A stretch of 64,000 nucleotides of DNA from Bacillus dicomae (GCF_006494425.1 NZ_VHIV01000011.1:40655-104654); one strand, 5' to 3'. Positions 8,419 through 16,345 are shown, counted from the first letter of the stretch. Translations and numbers: made by a program. The notes: a model not told the origin generated them from the letters alone.

Positions 8419-9222
8419 TTATTTCCCCCTAGCTTTTTTGTTTGTTGCTTCTACTGCTTTTTGAATTGCCTCTGAAAAATTATATTCATATAAAGCTTTG
8501 AGACCTTCAGCTGTGGAACCACCTGGTGTTGTTACTTGTTCGCGGAGGTTAGCTGGATCTTGTGTTTGTTCAAGCATAGAAGCAGAGCCAGAAATCATTT
8601 GAATGACAAGGTGTTTGGCAGTTGCTTCATTGACTCCATAACTTTTTGTTGCTTCAATCAAGCTTTCAGCAAAATAATAAAGGAAGGCTGGCGCACTTCC
8701 AGTAACTGCGGTAAGCTGATGAACTTCTTCTTCGGTGCAAAGTTGCGAAGTACCAATGCCTCTTAAAAGCAGTTGCAGGGTTTCTTGCTGCATCTCGTTT
8801 ACTGATTGTCCCATTGTATATAAGGAGATTGACTTCCCAATTTCAGCAGCTGTATTTGGCATAATCCAAGCAACAGGTGTTCCCTCGGGGAGTCTTTCTT
8901 CTAAATAAGATGGGCCAATGCCAGCAGCTACTGTTACGACCAGTTGATTCGATAGTAACGGAGATAACTCTGTTAATAATTCTTCATGTGCAGAAGGCGG
9001 CATTGCTAAAACAACTGTATCAACAGATGTAACATGCTGCTTCCAATCTGTTGCAGTAGACACATTATATCGCGCTTGTAATTGTTCTAGCTTTTTTACG
9101 TTACTTCGGTTAGAAACGATAATTTCTTCGATGTATTCTTTGCTTGTTTTAAGTAATCCGGAAAATATAGCTTCTGCCATACGACCAGCACCAATAAATA
9201 GAATTCGATGTTTAGTGAGCAT
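8419..9222 (-). CDS. proC: Pyrroline-5-carboxylate reductase
   Basis: A 267-residue enzyme that reduces pyrroline-5-carboxylate to proline with NAD(P)H. N-terminal Rossmann motif ILFIGAGRMAEAIFSGLL; C-terminal family signature spread over AVTGSAPAFLYYFAESLIEA and QVTTPGGSTAEGL. I chose the ATG at 9222 because it lies directly before the Rossmann strand and follows GGAAAGGAATAAAGG; a longer frame to 9270 adds a hydrophobic stretch not typical of the family. Bacillus species carry several paralogues (proG, proH, proI), and the sequence alone does not say which this matches. First gene of a two-gene operon with yvgN. Confidence 0.9.
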   Translation of the reverse strand: MLTKHRILFIGAGRMAEAIFSGLLKTSKEYIEEIIVSNRSNVKKLEQLQARYNVSTATDWKQHVTSVDTVVLAMPPSAHEELLTELSPLLSNQLVVTVAAGIGPSYLEERLPEGTPVAWIMPNTAAEIGKSISLYTMGQSVNEMQQETLQLLLRGIGTSQLCTEEEVHQLTAVTGSAPAFLYYFAESLIEATKSYGVNEATAKHLVIQMISGSASMLEQTQDPANLREQVTTPGGSTAEGLKALYEYNFSEAIQKAVEATNKKARGK

Positions 9223-9390
9223 ATCCTTTATTCCTTTCCAGTAGAGATATGTTATAAAAAACGATAACATCTTTAAGAGAATTTTGTAAAAAGAAAAGAC
9301 TTATCGTGAAAAGAATGAAATTGGGGGGAGGAGAGGCGACATAAATAAGTCTGTAAAGATTATTATATTAAAAAAATAGTTGTAATAAAA

Positions 9391-9420
9391 AATCCCTGAA
9401 GCAGCTAAGCTTCAGGGATT
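9391..9420 (-). terminator. Terminator of glcU
   Basis: AATCCCTGAAGC / GCTTCAGGGATT, 12-bp perfect stem followed on the minus strand by TTTTATTACAAC. Confidence 0.85.
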
Positions 9421-9434
9421 AATAGATTATAAGA

Positions 9435-10286
9435 TTATGCTTTTGTTAGACCTAGTAATACAGCGCCGCCGATGATTAAAACACTACCTAATGCAATGAA
9501 TATCAATTGACGTTTTGTTTTCTTTTCACCTAAGAAGACAATCGCACCGAATGTTGAGATAACGATTCCAGTTTGAGATAATGGGAAGCTTGTTGCTACT
9601 CCGACACGTGGTAGTGAAAGAAGTAAGAATAAGTTTCCAGTTCCCCATAGTAGACCAGATAAAGCATTACGGATTGCATATTTGTTAAATGGTTTATGTT
9701 TAGATGTCAGTACAACCGCACCAACAAACATACCAACTGCTTGTGGTAAAATAGCAGACCAACCATCGATATTATACCAACGAATAATAATTACATATAC
9801 AAGATAGCCGAAAGTAGAAACAATTAAAGTAAGAAGTCCTTTTTTCAATTGTCCTGGTGGCTGAGCATTTTCTTTATCATCTAATGATGTGAATACAACA
9901 CCAACTACGATTAATAGGATTGCAATCGTTCCCATAATGATCGTTGTTGTAGTAGTCCACTCACGGAAAGCGATAACTCCAAAGATAGAAGTTGCAACAA
10001 GTTGCATACCAGTAGAAATTGTTACAGTAGTTGAAACACCTAGTTTTTCAACTGTTTTTAATTGGTTTACTTGTCCTAAAGCCCAGAATAAACCTGAAAT
10101 AAAACCAACAATCAAGATTGTCAATGTTAAAGCTGGTTGAGTAAATACATACATAATTGTTGCGAAGAATAGAGCACCGATTGTCATACCTACCGTTTGG
10201 CTATATGCACCACCGCCCATTTTTACGCTTACTAATAAGATGTTTCCCCATGCAATTGCAGGAAGAAGCGCTAATAAAATGTCCAT
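9435..10286 (-). CDS. glcU: Glucose/sugar uptake protein, GRP family (GlcU)
   Basis: A 283-residue integral membrane protein with about ten hydrophobic segments, of the glucose/ribose porter family in the drug/metabolite superfamily. Typical stretches are MDILLALLPAIAWGNILLVS at the start, FWALGQVNQLKTVEKLGVST and NLFLLLSLPRVGVATSFPLS. Family members import glucose by proton symport, often together with glucose dehydrogenase in spores; no dehydrogenase gene is adjacent here. Monocistronic, with its own terminator, and preceded by a perfect 11-bp inverted repeat at 10338-10380 that may be an operator. Confidence 0.88.
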   Translation of the reverse strand: MDILLALLPAIAWGNILLVSVKMGGGAYSQTVGMTIGALFFATIMYVFTQPALTLTILIVGFISGLFWALGQVNQLKTVEKLGVSTTVTISTGMQLVATSIFGVIAFREWTTTTTIIMGTIAILLIVVGVVFTSLDDKENAQPPGQLKKGLLTLIVSTFGYLVYVIIIRWYNIDGWSAILPQAVGMFVGAVVLTSKHKPFNKYAIRNALSGLLWGTGNLFLLLSLPRVGVATSFPLSQTGIVISTFGAIVFLGEKKTKRQLIFIALGSVLIIGGAVLLGLTKA

Positions 10287-10337
10287 TACAAGACTCCCTT
10301 CGGTTTGCTATACCAATATAATTACATATCGTTCTAA

Positions 10338-10380
10338 CGATCGGTAATGCTCCACTAATAGAGTAGAAGATTACCGATCG
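10338..10380. promoter_or_regulatory. Inverted repeat upstream of glcU
   Basis: CGATCGGTAAT (10338-10348) and ATTACCGATCG (10370-10380), a perfect 11-bp inverted repeat with a 21-bp spacer about 50 bp upstream of the glcU start. No T-run follows, so it is more likely a protein-binding site or leader hairpin than a terminator. The rest of 10381-10560 shows nothing I can name. Confidence 0.5.
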
Positions 10381-10563
10381 CTAAAACAGGATGAAGAATT
10401 CACGATATAAATGCGTTTTCATTTCTTCATTTTTTCAAACACCTACATATAATAACAGGAAATTACCTATTTTAGAAAGTAAATTCAAATAGAATGTATA
10501 TTTGAATAAAAGGTAAAATTCAGTTATTTCCCGGTGGTATATTTTATTTCCTAAGAAATAAAG

Positions 10564-10587
10564 AAGCAGCTTCGAAAAAAGCTGCTT
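10564..10587 (-). terminator. Terminator of modAB
   Basis: AAGCAGCTT / AAGCTGCTT stem overlapping the modB stop codon, followed on the minus strand by CTTTATTTC. Confidence 0.7.
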
Positions 10588-11261
10588 TAAGACTTAGTAA
10601 TTCTTTTATTAATAAGCTGAATGCATAGTAGAAATACGAGTGACATACCGATAGTAATAACTACAAGTGTCCAGGCGAGTTGCATATTACTTGCATCAAT
10701 GGCCATGTAAATAGCAGTTGGGATTGTCTGAGTTTTACCAGGAATGTTTCCAGCAAACATGAGTGTAGCACCAAATTCACCGAGCGCACGAACAAAGCTT
10801 AAGATCATACCGCTTAATAGTGCAGGAAATGCAAGCGGAAGTGTGACATGTAGAAAAACTTGATATTCACTTGCGCCAAGGTCACGAGCACTTTCTTCAA
10901 TTTGTACATTCGCGATAGAAAATCCTGTTTTTGCTGATTGATACATCAGCGGAAATGCAACAACTGTAGAAGCAATGATCGCAGCAGTAGATGTGAACAT
11001 AATGGACTGCTGAAACGATGATTCTATCCACTTGCCAATGGGACTATTATTTCCAAAAATGATAATGAGAAAAAAGCCGATTACAGTTGGTGGAAGTACC
11101 ATTGGTAATAAGAAAATAGTTTCTAATATTACTTTATATCTGCATGAAGAGCGTGCTAACGCCCGTCCGATAATCGTCCCTAAAATTGTAACGATTATAG
11201 TAGCGCATGCAGCTACTCGTAAAGATAGAAAGATTGGTGACAAAATAACATCAAAGCTCAT
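10587..11261 (-). CDS. modB: Molybdate ABC transporter permease
   Basis: A 224-residue inner-membrane permease with five predicted helices and the binding-protein-dependent transport signature EESARDLGASEYQVFLHVTL that docks the ATPase (EAA loop). LPMVLPPTVIGFFLI and RALGEFGATLMFAGN are characteristic of ModB. It starts 5 bp after the modA stop. No ATPase gene (modC) follows: the operon ends in a terminator, so the energy subunit must come from elsewhere, as in the B. subtilis yvgL-yvgM arrangement. Confidence 0.93.
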   Translation of the reverse strand: MSFDVILSPIFLSLRVAACATIIVTILGTIIGRALARSSCRYKVILETIFLLPMVLPPTVIGFFLIIIFGNNSPIGKWIESSFQQSIMFTSTAAIIASTVVAFPLMYQSAKTGFSIANVQIEESARDLGASEYQVFLHVTLPLAFPALLSGMILSFVRALGEFGATLMFAGNIPGKTQTIPTAIYMAIDASNMQLAWTLVVITIGMSLVFLLCIQLINKRITKS

Positions 11262-11266
11262 GGCAC

Positions 11267-12073
11267 TTAGGATAGGACTGTAAATCCATATTTCTTAAAG
11301 ATAGATTGTGCATCTTTGGACTGCAAATACTCATAAAATGAAGTCGCCTCTTTCTTATGCTTAGACTCTTTTATAACACCTAAAGGATAGTGGATTGGCT
11401 CATGAGAGGTAGCTGCTGCTGTCTCACCAATCTTTACTTTGTCTGAAATGAGAGCATCTGTTTTGTATACGATACCAGCATCAACATTACCTGTTTCTAC
11501 ATATGTTAACACTTGGCGAACATCTTTTGTAAATACAATTTTATTTTGAATGTCATTCCATAGATTCTCATGTGTGAGAGAAGCCTTTGCGTACTTTCCT
11601 GCAGGTACAGATTCAGGTGTACCAAGTGCGATTTTCTTAATTTTTTCATCTTTTAAATCTTGAATTTTTGTAAGAGAACTATCTTTTGGGATGACTAGAA
11701 CGAGCTCATTTCCAAGAAGATTTTTCCCTTCTTTTTCATTAATGAATCCTTTTTTAACAAGAGTTTGGAATTTATCTTCGGCTGCTGAGAAGAATAAATC
11801 AGCAGGTGCACCTTGTTCAATTTGTTGTTGAAGTGCACCAGAAGCACCGAAGTTAAAAGAAAGTTTAATATTAGGTTCTTTTTCTTTATATTTTGTTTCA
11901 ATTTCTTTTAGCGCATCTTGTAAGCTTGCAGCGGCTGATATAGTAAGTTCAACTGCTTTTCCTTCTTTAGCATTTGATTTCTCTTTCTTTTCCCCGCTTG
12001 TACATGCAGCACTAAATATAAGAAGGAAAGAAAGTATAAGTGCCCCGATGGAACGTAATGTAAATTTGTGCAT
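11267..12073 (-). CDS. modA: Molybdate-binding lipoprotein
   Basis: A 268-residue lipoprotein: signal peptide with lipobox SAAC (Cys24), then a periplasmic-type binding fold with the ModA hallmarks LTISAAASLQDALKEIE, FNFGASGALQQQIEQGAPAD and GIVYKTDA. It captures molybdate at the outer surface and delivers it to ModB. Start ATG 12073 follows AAAGGGGA. The promoter region carries three TATAACTA repeats spaced exactly 10 bp and an inverted copy, probably bound by the divergent YvgK-type regulator. Confidence 0.93.
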   Translation of the reverse strand: MHKFTLRSIGALILSFLLIFSAACTSGEKKEKSNAKEGKAVELTISAAASLQDALKEIETKYKEKEPNIKLSFNFGASGALQQQIEQGAPADLFFSAAEDKFQTLVKKGFINEKEGKNLLGNELVLVIPKDSSLTKIQDLKDEKIKKIALGTPESVPAGKYAKASLTHENLWNDIQNKIVFTKDVRQVLTYVETGNVDAGIVYKTDALISDKVKIGETAAATSHEPIHYPLGVIKESKHKKEATSFYEYLQSKDAQSIFKKYGFTVLS

Positions 12074-12106
12074 AAAAAAATCCCCTTTCGTTTTGACATA
12101 TTCAAT

Positions 12107-12141
12107 TATAACTAAATATAACTAATTATAACTAGTTATAA
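12107..12141. promoter_or_regulatory. Phased TATAACTA repeats in the modA-yvgK divergent promoter
   Basis: TATAACTA at 12107, 12117 and 12127 (exactly one helical turn apart) plus the inverted copy TAGTTATA at 12133-12140; the last two form the perfect 16-bp palindrome TTATAACTAGTTATAA (12126-12141). Likely operator of the divergently encoded regulator. Confidence 0.65.
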
Positions 12142-12233
12142 ATGAATATAATTTGAACATGTAGTTATTTTTAAAAAATAGGAGAAATATTCTTTTCTTT
12201 GTTACAATGAAAGGAGAAAGTGAGGAATCGTCT

Positions 12234-13154
12234 ATGGATCATCATTCCTACACAACGGAAGAAGTAGCAAAGCGATTAAAGGTATCAAAACTAACTGTGT
12301 ACGACTTAATTAAAAAAGGAGAATTACCTTCTTATAGAGTTGGTAGACAGATGCGCATTGATGCAGCAGATTTAGAACAATATATTAAGCAAATGAAAAC
12401 AGGGAAGGTACAAGTTACTCCTGTAAAGAATGACAGTAATAGTATCTCGAATACATGTATTATTAGTGGGCAAGAACTAACGTTAGATATGTTGGCAAAG
12501 CGTATAGAAAACCGTCTGCCAAGTTCTAATATATTACGGGCGTATCAAGGTAGTTTAACGAGTTTAGTAAAAATGTATCAAGGAGAAGGAAATATCGTTA
12601 GCTTGCATTTGTTTGATGGTGAAACGGGTACATATAATGTTCCTTACGTAAAACGTATTTTAGTTGGACAACCATGTACTATGATTAATTTATTAGCAAG
12701 GAACGTTGGATTTTATGTGCAAAAGGGAAATCCAAAAAATATAAAAACATGGACTGATTTATCTCATTCATCTATACGATTTGTAAATCGAGAAAAAGGT
12801 TCTGGTATTAGAGTATTAGTGGATGAACAATTGCGCATTCAAAGGTTAAATAAAGAAAACATTAGTGGATATGAATGGGAAGAATCGAATCATCTTGGTG
12901 TTGCCACGCAAGTTGCGAATGGAAAAGCTGATGTGGGAGTAGGATCAGAAAAGTTTTCGCAAATTGTAAACGTAGACTTTATTCCAATTATGAAAGAGCA
13001 GTATGATTTAGTGATTTTGAAGAATAAAGAAAATGAAGAGCTGATCGAAGTTGTGAAAGACATTCTGCAATCGGAAGAATTTCATAATGAATTAAAAGCA
13101 ATTGGCGGATACGATATGACGAAAACAGGTCAAATTATATATGAAATAAAGTGA
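12234..13154 (+). CDS. yvgK: Excisionase-type HTH regulator with molybdate/PBP-like domain (YvgK)
   Basis: A 306-residue protein with an N-terminal MerR/excisionase-like helix-turn-helix (YTTEEVAKRLKVSKLTVYDL, residues about 5-24, then IKKGELPSYRVGRQMRI) and a C-terminal periplasmic-binding-protein-like domain from about residue 80 (GQELTLDMLAKRIENRL, later VGVGSEKFSQIVNVDF). This two-domain plan is that of molybdate-responsive regulators such as B. subtilis YvgK, and it stands divergent to modAB as yvgK does. I chose ATG 12234, which follows GTGAGG at 8 bp; the upstream ATG at 12207 precedes the AAAGGAG rather than following it. It probably senses molybdate or molybdopterin and binds the phased repeats at 12107-12141. 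Its stop codon lies at the edge of a repeat element. Confidence 0.85.
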   Translation: MDHHSYTTEEVAKRLKVSKLTVYDLIKKGELPSYRVGRQMRIDAADLEQYIKQMKTGKVQVTPVKNDSNSISNTCIISGQELTLDMLAKRIENRLPSSNILRAYQGSLTSLVKMYQGEGNIVSLHLFDGETGTYNVPYVKRILVGQPCTMINLLARNVGFYVQKGNPKNIKTWTDLSHSSIRFVNREKGSGIRVLVDEQLRIQRLNKENISGYEWEESNHLGVATQVANGKADVGVGSEKFSQIVNVDFIPIMKEQYDLVILKNKENEELIEVVKDILQSEEFHNELKAIGGYDMTKTGQIIYEIK

Positions 13155-13303
13155 AACTTTAATCAGTGGGGGTTTTCTTCATCCCCCACTGATTATTAGT
13201 TGAACCAATCGGACTTTTATGGGCAGTTGATCCCCCACCAAACTTCTTTGCTTTCGCTGAATTTTGAGGTGGGGGTCTTACTGCCCGTTAAAGCGGGATA
13301 AAC
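13151..13303 (+). repeat. bcr1-like interspersed repeat, copy 1
   Basis: About 153 bp from GTGAAACTTTAATCAGTGGG to GTTAAAGCGGGATAAA, containing two hairpins: AATCAGTGGGGG / CCCCCACTGATT (13161-13194) and a long one pairing GGGCAGT..CCCCCACC with GGTGGGGGTCTTACTGCCC. A second copy in opposite orientation lies at 55791-55939 with the same layout. Length and sequence fit my memory of the bcr1 element of the B. cereus group. The first hairpin may also terminate yvgK. Confidence 0.75.
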
Positions 13304-13304
13304 T

Positions 13305-13339
13305 AAAAAGCTGCTTGTCTATAAGACGAGCAGCTTTTT
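13305..13339 (-). terminator. Terminator of peptide locus A
   Basis: AAAAAGCTGCTTGTCT / AGACGAGCAGCTTTTT hairpin about 35 bp past the stop of the 13372-13473 peptide gene. Confidence 0.85.
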
Positions 13340-13371
13340 CTATATATAAAGGGGTTTGGGGAAACAAAGTA

Positions 13372-13473
13372 TTAAACAAGACCTTGAGCAAGTGTGTAAA
13401 TGAAAGCTGTAAGAAGAGTAGCTCCACTTGCAAGTTCGATAAAGTCTGATTTGTTGAAAGTAATATTGTTCAT
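13372..13473 (-). CDS. Small hydrophobic peptide, alpha class (locus A, second gene)
   Basis: A 33-residue peptide starting MNNITFNKSDFIELASGATL and ending in AQGLV: a short polar N-terminus followed by one hydrophobic stretch long enough to cross or lie in the membrane. AAGGAGA precedes the ATG, and the TAA of the upstream beta peptide overlaps this ribosome-binding site, so the pair is cotranslated. Close relatives in the window are at 15914-16009 and 17023-17118, and the same DF-x2-ASG-x2-LLTA core recurs in the array at 42.7-43.4 kb. I do not recognise a described family. The repeated conservation with intact frame and ribosome-binding site is the evidence that it is a real gene. Confidence 0.75.
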   Translation of the reverse strand: MNNITFNKSDFIELASGATLLTAFIYTLAQGLV

Positions 13474-13485
13474 TATAATCTCTCC

Positions 13486-13587
13486 TTATTTGTTTAATGT
13501 AGTTGCAACAGCTTTTGCATCGACAAGTGCGGATAGCACCATGCCCATTGTATTTAAAAACTTGTTTGATTTCATTTTGTTCATCAT
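13486..13587 (-). CDS. Small amphipathic peptide, beta class (locus A, first gene)
   Basis: A 33-residue peptide starting MMNKMKSNKFLNTMG and containing MVLSALVDAKAVATTLN. It has a basic N-terminus and a helix-prone, amphipathic remainder. ATG 13587 follows AAAAGGAGCGG. Near-identical peptides with identical gene order (beta first, alpha 12 bp later) are at 16022-16123 and 17131-17232, and shorter relatives with the LVDAKAV-x3-LN core are at 27040-27117 and 27134-27214. Promoter at 13635-13699. Function unknown; size and partner gene would fit a two-peptide bacteriocin, an immunity or signalling peptide, or a membrane-stress peptide. Confidence 0.75.
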   Translation of the reverse strand: MMNKMKSNKFLNTMGMVLSALVDAKAVATTLNK

Positions 13588-13634
13588 GCGTATCCGCTCC
13601 TTTTCGAATTGTTGTTGCCCTGCTTTATGTCTTA

Positions 13635-13699
13635 ATTATAGGAAATATAATCAGTTGTAACTATCGAATTAGCTTACGGAAGACTTACACTTTTGTAAG
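13635..13699 (-). promoter_or_regulatory. BceR-like box promoter of locus A
   Basis: Minus-strand order: CTTACA-AAAG-TGTAAG (13699-13684), GTAAGCTAATTCGATAGTTAC (13677-13657, in plus orientation GTAACTATCG onward), then TATAAT (13640-13635), with 44 bp from the inverted repeat to the -10. The hexamer at -35 (TAGTTA) is poor, implying activator dependence. The inverted repeat fits TNACA-N4-TGTAA. Confidence 0.8.
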
Positions 13700-13705
13700 A
13701 AAAAA

Positions 13706-13727
13706 AGACATTCTTGTAAGAATGTCT
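13706..13727 (-). terminator. Terminator of the LysR gene
   Basis: AGACATTC / GAATGTCT stem with flanking A/T runs just beyond the stop at 13729; T-run TCTTTTTTTCTT on the minus strand. Confidence 0.8.
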
Positions 13728-13728
13728 T

Positions 13729-14595
13729 TTACAGCATATTGATATGATGATGCTCTTCAATTGTTTTTAAAAAGCTACGCATTGAATTCGTCATATAACT
13801 ATCTTTGCGGCGTATGAAAACCGTTGAAATACTACCATATTTTTCAGGAATTGCATGACAATGCACTTTACCTGCTCTAGAAAGATGATGGACCGCAGAC
13901 TGTGGGACAAGTGTAATTCCAAGGCCGAGTGCAACACTGTTTAATATTGTCTCTAATATGTTGAATTCCATAATTCTTTTTGGGAGCAAACCTTCGTCTT
14001 TCAGCCATCGTTCTAGTTTGGAACGGTATCCACATCCTTGGTTAAAAACGAGTAGAGGCGTTGTTGTAAATTCTTCTATATGAAAAGCTTTATTTTGTGT
14101 TACAAGCATTAATTTTTCTGTACTAACATCGTATTGTTCAATAAGGGGATGTTTTATTGGTCCTGATATAAAAGCACCATCTAATTGATGATCGAGTACT
14201 TCTCTAATTAATTCTTCTGTTAGACCTGCTTGTAATGACAAATCGACGTTCGGATAGCTTTTATAGTAAGACGATAAAATGGTAGGTAATGTACTTACTG
14301 TTTCCACTGTACCGATTTTTAATATGCCAGAGGGTGTTTCACTATCTAAAAATACTTGTTTTAGCTCATCCACATCTTGCAAAATTTTATTAACATAAAC
14401 GAGCATTTTTCTTCCTTCAGCTGTTAAAGTCATGCCTCGCTTATGGCGATAAAAGAGTTGTGTTTTTAATTCGTTTTCTAGTTGTTTAATACGTGCAGTT
14501 ACATTTGATTGTACGTAATTTAATTCCTTTGCTGCGCTACTTACACTACCTTGGTCAGCAACGCTCTGGAAGATTTGCAAGTCTCTTAATTCCAT
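13729..14595 (-). CDS. LysR-family transcriptional regulator
   Basis: A 288-residue regulator. Winged HTH at residues 1-60 ([20 protein letters not shown], then [18 protein letters not shown]), followed by a LysR effector-binding domain ([18 protein letters not shown] onward). ATG 14595 follows AAGGAGGACAG. It is divergent to the EamA transporter gene starting at 14723, and a 35-bp palindrome (14611-14645) sits between them, so it most likely activates that transporter and represses itself, the usual LysR arrangement. Effector unknown. Confidence 0.92.
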   Translation of the reverse strand: MELRDLQIFQSVADQGSVSSAAKELNYVQSNVTARIKQLENELKTQLFYRHKRGMTLTAEGRKMLVYVNKILQDVDELKQVFLDSETPSGILKIGTVETVSTLPTILSSYYKSYPNVDLSLQAGLTEELIREVLDHQLDGAFISGPIKHPLIEQYDVSTEKLMLVTQNKAFHIEEFTTTPLLVFNQGCGYRSKLERWLKDEGLLPKRIMEFNILETILNSVALGLGITLVPQSAVHHLSRAGKVHCHAIPEKYGSISTVFIRRKDSYMTNSMRSFLKTIEEHHHINML

Positions 14596-14610
14596 AATAC
14601 TGTCCTCCTT

Positions 14611-14645
14611 GATGTTAACTATCATTATAAATGATAGTTAACATC
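14611..14645. promoter_or_regulatory. LysR operator palindrome
   Basis: GATGTTAACTATCAT and ATGATAGTTAACATC, perfect 15-bp arms around TATAA, 15 bp upstream of the lysR start and between the two divergent genes. Confidence 0.8.
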
Positions 14646-14722
14646 ATTTTAAATCATTTTACGTGATATATTTTTTCTTTTACAATTCTCTTTGTGCAAA
14701 TAGAAAGAAGCGGGGGATTGTG

Positions 14723-15691
14723 GTGAGAAGAGGTCAAATGATAATAGGGGCTTTAGCGTGTTTAATTGCAAGTATGTCATGGGGAGCGATGTTTCCAGTT
14801 GCTGATCATGCGTTAGAATACATAGATCCATTTTATTTTTCACTTATTCGCTACGGAGCGGTGGCGATAATGCTGATTGTATTGTTGTTAATGAAAGAAG
14901 GGAAACAGGCATTTCGTTTAGAGGGGAGAGGAAAGTTACTCGTCTTTTTCGGAACGATGGCGTTTACTGTATATAATGTACTTATATTTTTAGGTCAAAT
15001 GTTAATGGGAAAATCAGGTGTGATGGTAGCCTCCATTATGGAAGCACTTATGCCGATGATTTCTATTTGTATCCTATGGGGATATAAACATGTAAAACCG
15101 AAAAGGTATATGATAACGAGCATGATTATTGCTTTTGTAGGAGCTGTATTTGTTATTACAAAAGGTGATATGAGTTTCTTTTTAACATTGAAAGATAACA
15201 TGTTTTCGCTAGCATGTATATTTGTAGGAGTTGTAGGGTGGGTTATTTATACGATGGGTGGTAAAACGTGTAGCGATTGGTCAACATTACGTTATTCTAC
15301 GTTGACGTGTGTATTCGGTACGACTGTTACAGGAATTATAACAGTAATTATTACGTCGCTTGGATATGTTTCAGTTCCAAGTATGGGAACGATTTCTATC
15401 GTGAAATATGATTTATTGTTTATGATGACGTTGCCGGGAATTGTAGCATTACTCGCTTGGAATTACGGTGTAAAAATTTTATCCTCTATTAATGGGATTT
15501 TATTTATTAACTTTGTGCCTATTACGACTTTAATTATTATGATGATGCAAGGATATCAAATCACAATATTTGATATTGTAGGGACTTTACTCGTTATTGC
15601 AGCACTTATTCGCAATAACGCTTGTCAGAGAAAAGAAGAAAATATAAATAAGAAGATTTTACAAGAAGAGCAATTACGTCAAGTTGTTTAA
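14723..15691 (+). CDS. EamA/DMT-family transporter
   Basis: A roughly 322-residue membrane protein with ten hydrophobic segments arranged as two EamA repeats (first begins IIGALACLIASMSWGAMFPV; second around MFSLACIFVGVVGWVIYTMG). Drug/metabolite-transporter proteins of this type export small metabolites or amino acids. I chose GTG 14723 (then RRGQM) behind GCGGGGG; an ATG at 14738 is an alternative. Divergent from and probably controlled by the LysR regulator. A 46-residue gene follows 21 bp later. Confidence 0.85.
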   Translation: MRRGQMIIGALACLIASMSWGAMFPVADHALEYIDPFYFSLIRYGAVAIMLIVLLLMKEGKQAFRLEGRGKLLVFFGTMAFTVYNVLIFLGQMLMGKSGVMVASIMEALMPMISICILWGYKHVKPKRYMITSMIIAFVGAVFVITKGDMSFFLTLKDNMFSLACIFVGVVGWVIYTMGGKTCSDWSTLRYSTLTCVFGTTVTGIITVIITSLGYVSVPSMGTISIVKYDLLFMMTLPGIVALLAWNYGVKILSSINGILFINFVPITTLIIMMMQGYQITIFDIVGTLLVIAALIRNNACQRKEENINKKILQEEQLRQVV

Positions 15692-15712
15692 TAGGCAATT
15701 GGAGGATTTCAC

Positions 15713-15853
15713 ATGTTAGAAAGTTTATTGTTTTTCTTCGCTGTAGGAGTTGCTTGTGAGCTGGCAGCAATTAATCGAAATGGTCGTAAGAAGATAAAAC
15801 AACAAGCTGAAATGATACAGCTTTTAAAAGAGTTAAAAGAAAAAAACATTTAA
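15713..15853 (+). CDS. Small single-span membrane protein
   Basis: A 46-residue protein with an N-terminal hydrophobic segment (LLFFFAVGVACELAAI) and a basic helical tail rich in Lys, Gln and Leu (NRNGRKKIKQQAEMIQLLKE). Strong GGAGGA ribosome-binding site 21 bp after the EamA stop, so probably cotranscribed; its stop runs into the terminator at 15855-15882. No family recognised. Confidence 0.6.
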   Translation: MLESLLFFFAVGVACELAAINRNGRKKIKQQAEMIQLLKELKEKNI

Positions 15854-15854
15854 A

Positions 15855-15882
15855 AAGACGACCGGGCATAGACGGTCGTCTT
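15855..15882. terminator. Bidirectional terminator (locus B / EamA operon)
   Basis: AAGACGACCG / CGGTCGTCTT with loop GGCATAGA. The same hairpin and loop recur at 16951-16982. Confidence 0.85.
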
Positions 15883-15913
15883 CTTCTATATAAAGGGGAA
15901 AGGGGACACAAAG

Positions 15914-16009
15914 TTATACAAGCGTAGCAGCGTAAATAAAAGCAGTAAGAAGAAGAGAGCCGCTAGCTAATCCTAAAAAATCTAATTTGTTAAAAGTGAT
16001 GTTATTCAT
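15914..16009 (-). CDS. Small hydrophobic peptide, alpha class (locus B)
   Basis: A 31-residue peptide, MNNITFNKLDFLGLASGSLL then LTAFIYAATLV. It shares the N-terminus, the DF-x2-LASG core and the LLTAFIY stretch with the locus A peptide and differs from the locus C peptide at only a few positions. The start follows AAGGAGAATGC, 12 bp after the beta-peptide stop. One hydrophobic helix; function unknown. Confidence 0.75.
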   Translation of the reverse strand: MNNITFNKLDFLGLASGSLLLTAFIYAATLV

Positions 16010-16021
16010 AATGCATTCTCC

Positions 16022-16123
16022 TTACTTGTTTAGTGTAGAAGCAACAGCTTTTGCATCGATAAGAGTAGAAAATACCATGCCCAGTGTATTGAAGAAATTG
16101 TTCGATTTCATTTTGTTCATCAT
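16022..16123 (-). CDS. Small amphipathic peptide, beta class (locus B)
   Basis: A 33-residue peptide beginning MMNKMKSNNFFNTLG with core MVFSTLIDAKAVASTLNK. Start ATG 16123 behind AAAAGGAGCGG, the same ribosome-binding site context as locus A. First gene of a two-peptide transcript; promoter at 16169-16233. Homologous to 13486-13587, 17131-17232 and, more distantly, to the two beta peptides at 27.0-27.2 kb. Confidence 0.75.
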   Translation of the reverse strand: MMNKMKSNNFFNTLGMVFSTLIDAKAVASTLNK

Positions 16124-16168
16124 ATTGATCCGCTCCTTTTCGAATAGTTGTTGTTTCTTTCTGACTTA

Positions 16169-16233
16169 ATTGTATGAAATATCGCAAGAAGTAACTATCG
16201 AATTAGCTTACAAGAAAATTACACTTTTGTAAG
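16169..16233 (-). promoter_or_regulatory. BceR-like box promoter of locus B
   Basis: Inverted repeat TTACA-CTTT-TGTAA (16219-16232, plus-strand reading), GTAAGCTAATTCGATAGTTAC block to 16191, then TACAAT (16174-16169); repeat to -10 distance 44 bp, as at the sister loci. Confidence 0.8.
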
Positions 16234-16345
16234 AATTGAAATGTAACAATTAATACTCATTTTTATTACCAACTCCTAAAACTTAGTGTTATAATTGTGG
16301 TAAGAAAATAATTATACTTCGGATGTTCAGAAAGGAACGAAACAA

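Noticed and set aside
15987-16169. 60-residue plus-strand frame and its neighbour at 13400-13660
   Set aside because: Antisense to the peptide operons B and A; their apparent similarity to one another only reflects homology of the real minus-strand genes.
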